Below are positions 1 to 8,092 of a stretch of DNA of 43,802 bases, in pieces. The DNA is taken from the NCBI GenBank assembly GCA_052144935.1, contig JBKQPR010000195.1, forward strand, positions 1 to 43,802, given 5' to 3'. How positions within the stretch are numbered: the first letter of the stretch is position 1; each line of letters starts with the position of its first letter. The stretch is from JOPF133 sp052144935 (GTDB lineage: Bacteria > Acidobacteriota > Terriglobia > Bryobacterales > Bryobacteraceae). Position numbers and translations under genes: made by a program. Under the pieces are notes generated by a model. It saw only the letters and a program-made list of their open reading frames with translations, was not told where the DNA came from and did not search any database.

Positions 1-2
1 AG

Positions 3-329
3 TTGGCCCAGAAAGTGCGCGCCATGACCGGTGAAGCCGAATCCGCATACGGCCCGCGTCGGGCCGCCTACGATCTCAAAAAACTGCGCGGCAAAGGGAT
101 GGTTCGCAAGATCGGGACCTCACGTCGATATGAGCCAGAACCGGACGGCCTGCGGGCCATGACGGCGCTGGTGGTCCTCCGAGAAAAGGTCATCAGGCCG
201 TTGCTTGCCGCCAGCCAGCAGCCCGAGCCACAGACCAAACTGAACCATCCCACACCGATCGATCACCACTACGAACATCTGCGGGTTGGCATGCGAGACC
301 TGTTTACCGCGCTGGGGGTCGTCGCATAA
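3..329 (+). CDS. C-terminal tail of a winged-helix-like protein, cut by window edge
   Basis: The frame is open to the first base, so the gene almost certainly starts upstream; the TTG at position 3 is just the first possible codon. The 108 visible residues read like the C-terminal helix-turn-helix region of a long (roughly 450-600 aa) family of mobile or orphan proteins known to me from acidobacteria and other bacteria. The segment YGPRRAAYDLKKLRGKGMV is followed by RRYEPEPDGLRAM and then a long helix ALVVLREKVIRPLLA. The family placement is from memory and its function is not known to me. A short N-terminal-like remnant that may belong to the same family lies at 35171. No terminator is obvious after the TAA. 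Confidence 0.6.
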   Translation: MAQKVRAMTGEAESAYGPRRAAYDLKKLRGKGMVRKIGTSRRYEPEPDGLRAMTALVVLREKVIRPLLAASQQPEPQTKLNHPTPIDHHYEHLRVGMRDLFTALGVVA

Positions 330-561
330 GGATCGACAATCTTTTTTTCATCTTTTCCAATAAGTTTCTATTCCTCCAGCGGCCCCGAAACAAGTGCTTG
401 GGCATGGCAGCGCTTGGGCTTGGCTGGCCAAAGTCCGTGCTCCGGAATGCTATGTTTCGACAACCTCCGGCATTAACGCTGGTTATGGTAGAGCAACGGT
501 ACGGAATGCCCCTGGATCGAATCGGCAGGAATTGCCAAGATAGATCCTGGAGGGCCGAAAA

Positions 562-873
562 ATGACCTTGGAATGCATCGACGCCAGACCAAACGATACC
601 GCGATAGTAATCTGCGAGGCGACCTCACGGCCGATCTCCAGCCAGCAACTGAGAGTCCAAATCGGGCTCATGTTGTTGATTGGCTGCTTTTGCCTGACCC
701 AGGGGCTGCGCTTACTATATTTTCACGATCCCCTCGCCATCCTGACGGGATTGGCCCTCCTGCTACCCATTCCGAGCTGCTGCTATTTCGGATGGTGCGA
801 TTATCGGGCGCTGATGCAGGGCCGATCCCGCCGAGCCCTCTGCACCGTGCAATCGCGCGTTGGCGTCAGATAG
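562..873 (+). CDS. Small hypothetical membrane protein
   Basis: This is a 103-residue ORF with a good Shine-Dalgarno (GGAGGG, about 9 nt before the ATG). I do not recognise a family. Two hydrophobic stretches are visible, LMLLIGCFCLTQGLRLLYF (about residues 36-54) and a second from about 60 to 78 rich in Leu, Pro and Cys. This suggests a small two-pass membrane protein with a polar N-terminus. The C-terminus is basic. The ribosome site argues for a real gene. Against it are the lack of a recognisable family and the degraded surroundings (truncated gene upstream, dead hydrolase downstream). The flanks at 330-561 and 874-1149 contain no convincing gene. Confidence 0.35.
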   Translation: MTLECIDARPNDTAIVICEATSRPISSQQLRVQIGLMLLIGCFCLTQGLRLLYFHDPLAILTGLALLLPIPSCCYFGWCDYRALMQGRSRRALCTVQSRVGVR

Positions 874-1149
874 CCCTGGACGATGTTGGGCGATTGGCAA
901 GGATAGCTACCGATTTCACCAAATATCGGAAGCTACCGGCGAACGTTGGGCCTGAACATTACCGTGGCGGGCGAGTTCGCTACCTGCCTTCGGGCGCGCA
1001 AGGGATTCTTCGGCGCCGGAGGCGTTCCAGTCAGCCATGGAGGCCGACCTGGAACACAGGCGCCCGTCGGTTTCAGGTGGATGAACAATCCGGTAACCCC
1101 CCGAATCGCCTGCCAAACCCCGGCATTTTAAACTCAGGTTGGTTTTCAT

Positions 1150-1226
1150 TGGGGTGGGTGGAGGGATTTGAACCCTCGGCCACTGGAACCACAATCCAGC
1201 GCTCTACCAACTGAGCTACACCCACC
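1150..1226 (-). tRNA. tRNA-His (anticodon GTG)
   Basis: Read on the minus strand this folds as a complete cloverleaf of 77 nt. The acceptor strand GGTGGGTG pairs with CACCCACC, and the extra G at position -1 pairs with the discriminator C73, the hallmark of tRNA-His. The D arm (GCTCAGTTGGTAGAGC), the anticodon stem CTGGA/TCCAG with loop TTGTGGT (anticodon GTG) and the T arm with GGTTCAAATCC are all intact. The CCA end is encoded. The gene stands alone. Confidence 0.97.
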
Positions 1227-1337
1227 GTGAGGAACATTTCAATTTTATCAAGGGCTTGCGGAGACTGCAAACGGAACTTTGGGACGACCGAGCGTTGGGG
1301 CCGTTTGAGCGGCCGGGCCCGGCGCGGCACCCGTGGC

Positions 1338-2106
1338 CTACAACCCCGCCTTCCTCCATAACTCCTCGACCCGCCGCTTCACCTCCTCCTGCATGGTGAT
1401 GACGCCCGGCCATGGCCGCGTGAAGCCTTCGCCGGGCCATTTGCGTCGCGTCCACCCCCATCTTCGAGCCGTAATTGGGCAGCCGGCTGGCATGATCCAG
1501 CGAATCTACCGCCCCATCGAGAATTCATCTTGCGCGCGTTGGCCGGATACGATTTCCGGATCGCCACCAGGATCAGGTTGTGGAATGCCCCCTCGGGCGG
1601 CATGGCAATGGCGGCCCGCATCGGATTTGCGTACCCGCTCCCACTACACATCCTGCGCCAGAAGTTGCTTTCGTCCGCGGGCCACGGTGCGTGGATCCAG
1701 GTGGAGCAACCCGGCCAGTTTCTGATCGCCCCCGCGTCCCAACTTTCATGAGCGCGACGGTGCGCCTGCTGCGCTCGATCTCCGGCCCTTCAGCCTGGAG
1801 ACCGAGGCCTTTGTAGAAGTGGATGCGGGCGTAGCGGATGCCGGCCGCCGCCATGCGCGGGATGTTGGCGGGGTCGTGCTGCGCTTCGTAGTGCTCGACG
1901 ACGTCTTCGGGATTGCCGCCGCGGCGCAGCAGGAAGGCGAGATCCTCGTGGTTGGGCCAGACGATGCCTTGCGTGATCTCGCGCTTGCGCTGGGCGCTCT
2001 TCTCCCAGCGCGTGGCGGGGGCTTCCGCGGGGGCCTCCGCATCGGCCAAAAAGGCCATGGCCGGGCCGGCCAGACCTGACCCCGCAAGAAAAGTCCGACG
2101 TTTCAT
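1338..2106 (-). pseudogene. Decayed Tat-secreted hydrolase-like gene
   Basis: An intact start (ATG at 2106) gives an RR leader, MKRRTFLAGSGLAG, followed by about 100 residues of ordered sequence such as GIVWPNHEDLAFLLRRGGNP and IPRMAAAGIRYARIHFYKG. This style is seen in acidobacterial glycoside-hydrolase or trimerisation-type proteins. Coding sense is lost near 1760, at VALMKVGTRG. At 1338-1440 another minus frame carries a clear C-terminus (WPGEGFTRPWPGVITMQEEV, then KRRVEELWRKAGL and a stop). Head and tail are therefore both recognisable, but in different frames and only about 0.77 kb apart, which implies frameshifts plus a large internal deletion. The exact enzyme family is not certain. 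Confidence 0.6.
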
Positions 2107-3680
2107 GGAAGTTGTCCTGTGATGCGCGCCAGCTCCGGTGCGTGGGCGATTTCGCGTCCGTCGGCGAAGAGGCGCAGTCCCTTACCTTTGCCGAATTTGC
2201 CGCCGTCCTTGTCCCAGACGATGGAGAGCGCGCGGCCGCGGTACGGGATGCGGTCGAGGCAGAACCAATCCCACGCTCCGGCGGGCAGCAGCGGATTTAC
2301 TTCGACGGTGGAATCGGCGCGCGGGCGGAGACCGGCCAGTCCGGTGACGACCAGGTCGGCATAGCCGGAATGATTGTAGTGGTCGCCCCGGCCGTAGTAG
2401 GTCTGCTTCCGGATCTTCATGGCGCGCGCCAGCCACTCGCCGGTCAGCGGGTTCTGGTCCTCATCGACGAACGGCGCCACGCGGCCGTCCTCCAGCTTAA
2501 TGTGCTGGCTTTTGGTGTAGATGCGGAAGGTATCGAAGTAGTCCTGGCGGGAAACGGCGGTCTGTCGGTAATTGTTGAGGACGTTGGCCAGGGCCTTGAG
2601 AGTGATGGTGGTAGCGAAGGGCCAACTGGGGCCGTTCCACTGGCAATCGTCGCCTTCGTACGGAACCTGGAATTCGCGGTTGCGGCGCTCGGCGGTGGTG
2701 GGGCCGTAGGGGGCGTAGAAGCCCTGCGGGTCCATCAGTTGCTTCCAGGCGATTTCGTAGCCCGCGTCATGGGCCGGGAGATCGAAATACCACGGGGTGT
2801 AGCCGATCTGTTCGCGCACGGGCGCGAATTCGCCCGATTCGACGCGGGTTTCGAAGAAGGCGGCCGGCTTGTTCCAGAGGCGCTGCTCGGTCAGGTCCTT
2901 CAGGCGCGCCGCCTTGTCGCGGAATTGCGCGGCGAGCGTCTTCTTGCCCGCTAGTTCCGCGATGGCGGCAATCGATTTCGCGTTGCCGTACATGTAGCTG
3001 TTGATGCTGGGGCGGATATTTTTGACTTTGCGGCCGCCGCTGATGGAACTTTCCATGCCGTCGGAGACGTCGCGCTGCCAGAAGAGGCCGGTATCGGTGA
3101 GGCGCTCCTGCTCCCAGGCGGCGTAATCGGCGGCCAGTGGATCGAGATAAGAGACCAGGAAGTCCTGGCGCCCATCCATCAGCCAGCGATCGTAGAGCGC
3201 GGCGGCGGCCCATCCGCTGAACTGGTGAAAGTTACGGCGGATGCTTCCGCCAACGCCCGAGCGCAACCAGAAGTGAACGTCGCCATCGATGAATTGCGGG
3301 TCGCGCAGCCAGCGGCCTTCCGCGACGTGATGCCCGAAGGCGCAACTGAGGGCGTTGTATTCGGCGGCGTGCTTCACCGGCTTGAGGAACTCGGTGACCA
3401 GGAAACCGTCAGGCGTTTCCTTGATGTGCTTGCGGTAAGTCCACCAGCGGTAGTAATAGATCTCTTCAATGTCGCGGTCGGGGCAGGTGAAGAGGGGAAT
3501 GTTGGCCTTCAGAAACTCCCACGCGCGGGCGTCGGGGATGTAGTTGACCACTTCCTCTTTGTAAGTGTGGTTGAAGCCGTCGATATAGTGGCGGAAAAAT
3601 TCGGGATCGAGCGATACGGGGGCGTCTTGGGCGTTGGCGAGGGCGGCCGCGGTGCTGGCGAGGAAGGTGCGGCGGTTCAT
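2103..3680 (-). CDS. Secreted GH63/MGH1-like (alpha/alpha)6 glycoside hydrolase
   Basis: This is a 525-residue protein from the ATG at 3680, chosen because it opens an RR-type leader (MNRRTFLASTAAALANAQ). The upstream in-frame extension runs through the palindromic repeat at 3698-3779 and is not coding-like. The body matches the mannosylglycerate-hydrolase/GH63-like six-hairpin fold: RPSINSYMYGNAKSIAAIAE, DTGLFWQRDVSDGMESS, the EGDDCQWNGPSWPFATT motif typical of this clan, and a C-terminal DHYNHSGYADLVVTGLAGL. It probably cleaves an alpha-linked sugar outside the cytoplasm; the substrate cannot be told. Its stop lies next to the start of the dead gene 1338-2106, so the two were probably co-transcribed. 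Confidence 0.82.
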   Translation of the reverse strand: MNRRTFLASTAAALANAQDAPVSLDPEFFRHYIDGFNHTYKEEVVNYIPDARAWEFLKANIPLFTCPDRDIEEIYYYRWWTYRKHIKETPDGFLVTEFLKPVKHAAEYNALSCAFGHHVAEGRWLRDPQFIDGDVHFWLRSGVGGSIRRNFHQFSGWAAAALYDRWLMDGRQDFLVSYLDPLAADYAAWEQERLTDTGLFWQRDVSDGMESSISGGRKVKNIRPSINSYMYGNAKSIAAIAELAGKKTLAAQFRDKAARLKDLTEQRLWNKPAAFFETRVESGEFAPVREQIGYTPWYFDLPAHDAGYEIAWKQLMDPQGFYAPYGPTTAERRNREFQVPYEGDDCQWNGPSWPFATTITLKALANVLNNYRQTAVSRQDYFDTFRIYTKSQHIKLEDGRVAPFVDEDQNPLTGEWLARAMKIRKQTYYGRGDHYNHSGYADLVVTGLAGLRPRADSTVEVNPLLPAGAWDWFCLDRIPYRGRALSIVWDKDGGKFGKGKGLRLFADGREIAHAPELARITGQLP

Positions 3681-3697
3681 TGGGAACCTCGCGTGGC

Positions 3698-3779
3698 GCA
3701 GGCACTCGTGCCTGCTGGGTCGAGATTCGTCTCGACCCTCTTCTTCGCGCGCCCGACATGTGCCGAGACGAGTCTCGGC
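3698..3779. repeat. Dispersed palindromic repeat, copy 1 (three hairpins)
   Basis: Three near-perfect hairpins in a row: GCAGGCACTCGTGCCTGC (3698-3715, 8-bp arms), GGGTCGAGA/TCTCGACCC with a 4-nt loop (3717-3738), and GCCGAGACGAGTCTCGGC (3762-3779). The first two recur with different but still pairing bases at 13991-14030 and 42439-42477. The element sits between the starts and ends of two minus-strand genes. It resembles REP/BIME-type intergenic repeats. It could fold in RNA or in single-stranded DNA. Confidence 0.85.
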
Positions 3780-3906
3780 GGACCCAAAGGGTACCCCGGC
3801 TGAGAGCCTGCACCACAAGCGCTTGGTTTGTTCCGCATCCCCATCAATCCACCTGTGGTGGGGCATGCTTTAGCTTGCCCTGCTCGCTTTTCCTGGCTAC
3901 GCCTCA

Positions 3907-5376
3907 TCAATCCACCTTCTGAAATCGGACGGCCAGGAAAGGCTTCCCCGGCAGCTTCATCACGAACTTGCCGGAGAAACTCCCAGGAACAGGAGTGATC
4001 GTCATCTCCCACGGGTCGATCAGATCGGCCCGATATTGCGCGCCTTTGGCAAGATCGAACTCGTACTCCGCCGGCTGGTTCACATCGAAATAGAAAAGAT
4101 AGTAGCGGCCTTCTTGCCCTGCACCCAGATAGTAAGTGGACAAGTTGTTTAATCCCTCCGCCGGCGCGGCTTCCAGAATCTTACGCAGGAACGCGATACG
4201 TTTGGGGCTATCGCCTTTCAGCACGCCGCCTTTGGACCACCACAGAATATCGTTGGGGTCGAGATAGGTCTCGCCGTGCCCCACATAAGCGCCGGAAACC
4301 GTGCCCACCCAGAACCGCCGCACTAACTCCTGGGCCGATATATTGCCCCAGCGCTTGGGAATATTGCCCTCATACTTACATTCATCGTAGATCACGGGCT
4401 TGCGATATTGCGTCACATAGTCGCGGGCTCTTTCCAGGTCGGAGCCCTGGATGCTGACGTGCGTCACCCAAGGCTTGGAGTGGTCGTACATCACCACGCT
4501 GTGGTGAATGGAGCGAAGGTGCTGGTAGGGATCGCTCTCCTCGACGATGCGGAAAAACCGGTCCCAATCGGCCACCGTCTTGGTCTTGACCAGGTCCCAC
4601 TCATTGGCCAGCGACCACCAGACGTTGCGATAGGCGGCCAGACGCGCCACCGTGTATCGCAGATAGCGGTCGTTGACCTCGGCGGGCATGGAGGCATAGC
4701 CCCAGCGATCATAGGGATGAAACAGAATCAGGTCGGCTTCGATGCCGAGCGCGCCGAGATCGCGGATGCGCTGTTCCAGGTGTTGGAAGAATTGCGGGTT
4801 GAAGCGCGTGAAATCGTTCTTGCCGGCGCCGTCGCGCTCGAACGGATAATAGACCGGCTCGTTGGTGTTGTATGCGTAACTCTTGGGGAAGATGCACATG
4901 CGCATCTTGTTGAAGGGAGCGGTGCGCAGGGTCTGGAGCGTCTGCTCTTCCAGGCGATCGCCCTGGTGGGTCCAGGCGTAGCAGGTGGTGCCGATGGGCA
5001 CGTAAGGAGTGCCGTCGTCGTAGGCGAAGTGGGTGGTGTAGCGGACGTGGACCGGTCCGTGATTGGTGGCGGAGGGCGCCACTACGGTGAAGCCGCCGGC
5101 CTTGCCATCGAGCGCGGGAGCGTTGCTGGCGGTGGTGTAGGTCCATTCGCCGAGCTCGTCGGGCATGAAGCGGATCTTGTAGACGCCGGCGCCATCGTAG
5201 AAGCCGTCGGCCTCTACCACGCGATTGCGATAGCGGAACTGCGCGCCCAGCCGCACGTCGAGGAAGGGATTGCCCGCGGCGGGGCCCCGCAGGGCCAGTT
5301 CGAAGACGCCCCAGCGTTCCACCTGGCCGGCAGCGGCGAGCGATAAGCTGAATAACAATGCAACCAGCAATTTCAC
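3907..5376 (-). CDS. DUF5060/DUF4038/DUF5605 secreted glycoside hydrolase
   Basis: Family architecture: an N-terminal DUF5060 beta domain (about residues 17-100, with RWGVFELALRGP and FMPDELGEWTY), a DUF4038-type TIM barrel (about 105-400) and a C-terminal DUF5605-like beta domain. In the barrel, the clan-A-style acid/base Glu is seen at about residue 259 in SLANEWD and the nucleophile Glu at about 332 in VIYDECKYEG. I start at the GTG at 5376, which gives VKLLVALLFSLSLAAAG as signal peptide; the longer frame to 5451 would overlap the divergent gene. It is likely an extracytoplasmic glycosidase acting on plant or microbial polysaccharide; substrate unknown. Only 29 bp separate it from the divergent gene. 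Confidence 0.85.
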   Translation of the reverse strand: MKLLVALLFSLSLAAAGQVERWGVFELALRGPAAGNPFLDVRLGAQFRYRNRVVEADGFYDGAGVYKIRFMPDELGEWTYTTASNAPALDGKAGGFTVVAPSATNHGPVHVRYTTHFAYDDGTPYVPIGTTCYAWTHQGDRLEEQTLQTLRTAPFNKMRMCIFPKSYAYNTNEPVYYPFERDGAGKNDFTRFNPQFFQHLEQRIRDLGALGIEADLILFHPYDRWGYASMPAEVNDRYLRYTVARLAAYRNVWWSLANEWDLVKTKTVADWDRFFRIVEESDPYQHLRSIHHSVVMYDHSKPWVTHVSIQGSDLERARDYVTQYRKPVIYDECKYEGNIPKRWGNISAQELVRRFWVGTVSGAYVGHGETYLDPNDILWWSKGGVLKGDSPKRIAFLRKILEAAPAEGLNNLSTYYLGAGQEGRYYLFYFDVNQPAEYEFDLAKGAQYRADLIDPWEMTITPVPGSFSGKFVMKLPGKPFLAVRFQKVD

Positions 5377-5405
5377 GGGCACACCGGCCTCATAATAGTA
5401 TCGAA

Positions 5406-8021
5406 ATGCGTCTCCTTCTGTATTGTCTGCTAGCCACCCCAGCCATCGCATCCGTCCCCGTGGTCACCGAAGACCACCCCACCCCGCGCGAACAATTCGG
5501 CGCCGAGCAATTGCGGCAGGCACTGGCGACCGTGAATCAAATCCCGGCCCGCGTGTTTACCACCGTCCGCGCGTCCGATTTCCCGGCCGGAGCGGCCGAA
5601 GCCTTCCACCTGCAACGTCGCGGCGACACCTGGCTGGTGACAAGCAGCGACCCTTCCGGCGTCCTCTACGGCAGCCTGGAGCTGGCTCGGCGCGTGCGTT
5701 TGGCGGGCAAGCTGCCGGACTCCGTGGATTTCTCCGACCAGCCGAAATTCCTGCTGCGGGGCCCCTGCATCGGCATGCAAAAGACCGCCGTAACTTACGA
5801 TGGCGCGACGTACGACTACCGCTACACCCCGGAAGACTTCGGCTTCTTCTACGACAAGCCGCTGTGGACGCGGTACCTGGATTTTCTGCTGGAAAACCGC
5901 ATGAACACGCTGTACCTGTGGAACGGGCACCCCTTCACTTCGCTGCTGAGACTGCCGCGATACCCCGACGCGCAGGAGCTTTCCGGCGAGCAGTTGGCCA
6001 GGAACCAGGAGATGTTCCGCTGGCTGACGGCGGAGGCCGACCGGCGCGGCATCTGGGTGATCCAGGCCTTCTACAACATCCACATTTCGCATGCCCTGGC
6101 CAAGGTGCGCGGCCTTCCGTTCCAGCACTCGACGCCCAGCGAATTCACCAGCCAGTACACACGCTACTGCATCAGCGAGTTCATCAAGACCTATCCGAAC
6201 GTCGGCCTGATGATGACGCTGGGCGAAGCGCTCAACCCGCAATACGGGCCGGAGTGGCTCACCAAAACCATCATCCCGGGCGTCCAAGACGGGATGCGCC
6301 AGGCGGGACTCGCCAAAGAGCCGCCCATCGTGGTGCGCGCCCACGCCACGCGCATCGAAGAAGCCATGGAACAGGCGTTGCCGCTCTACAAGAACATCTA
6401 CACCATGCACAAATGGAACGGCGAATCGCTCACCTGGACCGACGTGCGTGGAGAGGTGCTGCGGATGCACGAATCGTTGGTGAAGCTGGGCTCGGCGCAC
6501 ATCGCCAATATCCATTTGCTTTCCAACCTGGAGCCGTTCCGTTGGGGCGCGCCCTCGTTCATTCAGAAGACGCTCCAATCGTGCCAGCGGATTGGGATTC
6601 GCGGCGTGCACGTCTATCCGCTGCGCTATTGGGATTGGCCCAACAGTGCCGATAATCCGCCGGAGCTGCAGTTCGAGCGCGACTGGATCTGGTTCGAGGC
6701 GTGGGCCCGCTATTCCTGGAATCCCAACCGCGACCCGGCCGAGGAGCGCCAGTATTGGATCGGCCGCATCGCCGAACATTACGGCTCGCGCGAGGCGGCC
6801 GCGCACATTCTGGATGCCTACGAACTCTCCGGTGTGTGCGCGCCGCGCCTGCTGCCGCGCATCGGGATCACCGAGGGCAACCGGCAGTCTTTCACGCTGG
6901 GAATGCTCATGACGCAACTGATCGACCCCGATCGCTACAACGCACTCACGCTCTTATGGGAGGGGGACGCACCTCCCGGCGAACGGCTGGCCGATTATGT
7001 GCGCAAGGAGTGGGAGCGCCAGCCGCACGAAGGCGAGACGCCCATCGGGGTGGCCGCGGAGGTGATGCAGTCGGCCATCCGCGCGGTGGCGGCCGCCGAG
7101 GCGGCGCGCCCGCTGGCCACCAGGAACCGCGACGAGCTGGAGCGCTTCCTCAACGACATGCACGCCATCGAGGCGCAATACCGGTATTACAACGCCAAGA
7201 CCAACGCCGCGGCGCTGGTCCTGCGCTACGGCTATTCCCACGATCTGAGCGATCTGAAGCGCGCCCTGACGTTCCTCACCGAGAGCCTGCAGCATTACCG
7301 CAAGCTGGTCGAGATCACCGATAAGACCTATCGCGAGGCGTGCAGCGTGCACAGCTCGTCGCGGCGCATTCCGTTTCTGGGAGCGCCGGGACGCTACACC
7401 CATTGGCGGGACTGCCTGCCGGCCTATGAGCGGGAGTTGGCCAACTTCCAGCGCAATCTGAAGCTGCTGGAAACCTCGGCGCCGCTTACTTCGGCGCTCG
7501 CTCGGCCGGTGTATCCGGCGGTGGTGGCCACGCTGGCAGGCGAACAAGCGGCGAAGACGGGCATGCCCGGCGAGTTGTTTCACGTGAAACAAGGCGCCGC
7601 GCTCTACACGGACAGCCCGCTGGTGATGGAACAGGTGGCGCCCGAGCTTCTCGGGCTGACGGGGATTCGCATCCCGCAGGCCCAGGCGGCCAAAGACGGA
7701 GTGCGGCTCGAATTCGATCTGCCGGAACCCGCGCAGGTGTTGGTGGGATTCTTCCGCAGCGAGAAAAAGGGCGTTGCGGCCGTGCCGCCGACCGACGAGT
7801 GGGAGCCGGTGTTGCGCAACGGAATCGTAGTGGACGGACATCCCGGTTTCACGGTGTGGTCTCACGCGCTGCCCAAGGGCCGCAACCACCTGGACTTCGG
7901 CCGCGGCGCATATGTGGTGCTCGGCTTCATCGAGAAAGAGGTCCAGCCGGAACCCCGCATGGTGTTCTTCTCCCAGGCGGATGCCAAGCAACGGCCGGAC
8001 CTGGATTGGTTGTTCGAGTAA
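5406..8021 (+). CDS. Large secreted GH67/GH115-like glycoside hydrolase candidate
   Basis: An 871-residue protein with signal peptide MRLLLYCLLATPAIAS from the ATG at 5406. An upstream in-frame ATG at 5358 would precede the signal peptide and overlap the divergent gene. The N-terminal 110 residues look like the small alpha/beta domain that precedes the barrel in GH20/GH67/GH115 enzymes (HPTPREQFGAEQLRQAL, then SGVLYGSLELARRV). A TIM-barrel-like region follows (NRMNTLYLWNGHPFTSLLR, IWVIQAFYNIHISHALAK, VGLMMTLGEALNPQYGP, GIRGVHVYPLRYWDW), then a long helical part and a C-terminal beta domain. I cannot fix the catalytic residues or the substrate. An exact parS site is embedded at 7576-7591 and encodes LFHVKQ. 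Confidence 0.72.
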   Translation: MRLLLYCLLATPAIASVPVVTEDHPTPREQFGAEQLRQALATVNQIPARVFTTVRASDFPAGAAEAFHLQRRGDTWLVTSSDPSGVLYGSLELARRVRLAGKLPDSVDFSDQPKFLLRGPCIGMQKTAVTYDGATYDYRYTPEDFGFFYDKPLWTRYLDFLLENRMNTLYLWNGHPFTSLLRLPRYPDAQELSGEQLARNQEMFRWLTAEADRRGIWVIQAFYNIHISHALAKVRGLPFQHSTPSEFTSQYTRYCISEFIKTYPNVGLMMTLGEALNPQYGPEWLTKTIIPGVQDGMRQAGLAKEPPIVVRAHATRIEEAMEQALPLYKNIYTMHKWNGESLTWTDVRGEVLRMHESLVKLGSAHIANIHLLSNLEPFRWGAPSFIQKTLQSCQRIGIRGVHVYPLRYWDWPNSADNPPELQFERDWIWFEAWARYSWNPNRDPAEERQYWIGRIAEHYGSREAAAHILDAYELSGVCAPRLLPRIGITEGNRQSFTLGMLMTQLIDPDRYNALTLLWEGDAPPGERLADYVRKEWERQPHEGETPIGVAAEVMQSAIRAVAAAEAARPLATRNRDELERFLNDMHAIEAQYRYYNAKTNAAALVLRYGYSHDLSDLKRALTFLTESLQHYRKLVEITDKTYREACSVHSSSRRIPFLGAPGRYTHWRDCLPAYERELANFQRNLKLLETSAPLTSALARPVYPAVVATLAGEQAAKTGMPGELFHVKQGAALYTDSPLVMEQVAPELLGLTGIRIPQAQAAKDGVRLEFDLPEPAQVLVGFFRSEKKGVAAVPPTDEWEPVLRNGIVVDGHPGFTVWSHALPKGRNHLDFGRGAYVVLGFIEKEVQPEPRMVFFSQADAKQRPDLDWLFE
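7576..7591. promoter_or_regulatory. parS site 1 (exact ParB-binding palindrome), inside a gene
   Basis: The 16 bases TGTTTCACGTGAAACA match the parS consensus described for ParB/Spo0J of many bacteria with no mismatch. The palindrome extends to 18 bp (TTGTTTCACGTGAAACAA, 7575-7592). It lies in the coding sequence of the large hydrolase. Confidence 0.9.
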
Positions 8022-8025
8022 GGCT

Positions 8026-8076
8026 GGCTCACCGCAGAAGCCTTTCTCCGCGTTTCGGCGCCCTCCGCGGTGAGCC
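8026..8076. repeat. Inverted repeat between convergent genes
   Basis: GGCTCACCGC at 8026-8035 pairs exactly with GCGGTGAGCC at 8067-8076 around a 31-nt CT-rich loop. It fills the 71-bp gap between two convergent stops. It resembles a widespread class of bacterial intergenic repeats related to 'caccgcagag'. It lacks a T-run, so it is not a classical terminator, but its place suits transcript 3'-end protection. Confidence 0.6.
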
Positions 8077-8092
8077 CACAGCCGCCCCACAC

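Noticed and set aside
573..1214. 213-residue plus ORF running over the tRNA
   Set aside because: It reads through antisense tRNA-His and has no protein-like features; the smaller ORF at 562 has the ribosome site.
2112..2954. Long plus-strand ORF opposite the GH63-like gene
   Set aside because: Antisense shadow of a well-supported gene; composition is the usual GC-rich mirror and it has no family features.
4408..5346. Long plus-strand ORF opposite the DUF4038 gene
   Set aside because: Shadow of the real minus-strand gene, with no ribosome site.
5430..6917. 495-residue minus ORF opposite the large hydrolase
   Set aside because: Arg/Gly/His-rich mirror translation; the plus frame has a signal peptide and ordered protein sequence.
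8026..8076. Bidirectional intrinsic terminator
   Set aside because: A good stem, but a 31-nt loop and no T-run on either side; kept only as a repeat.
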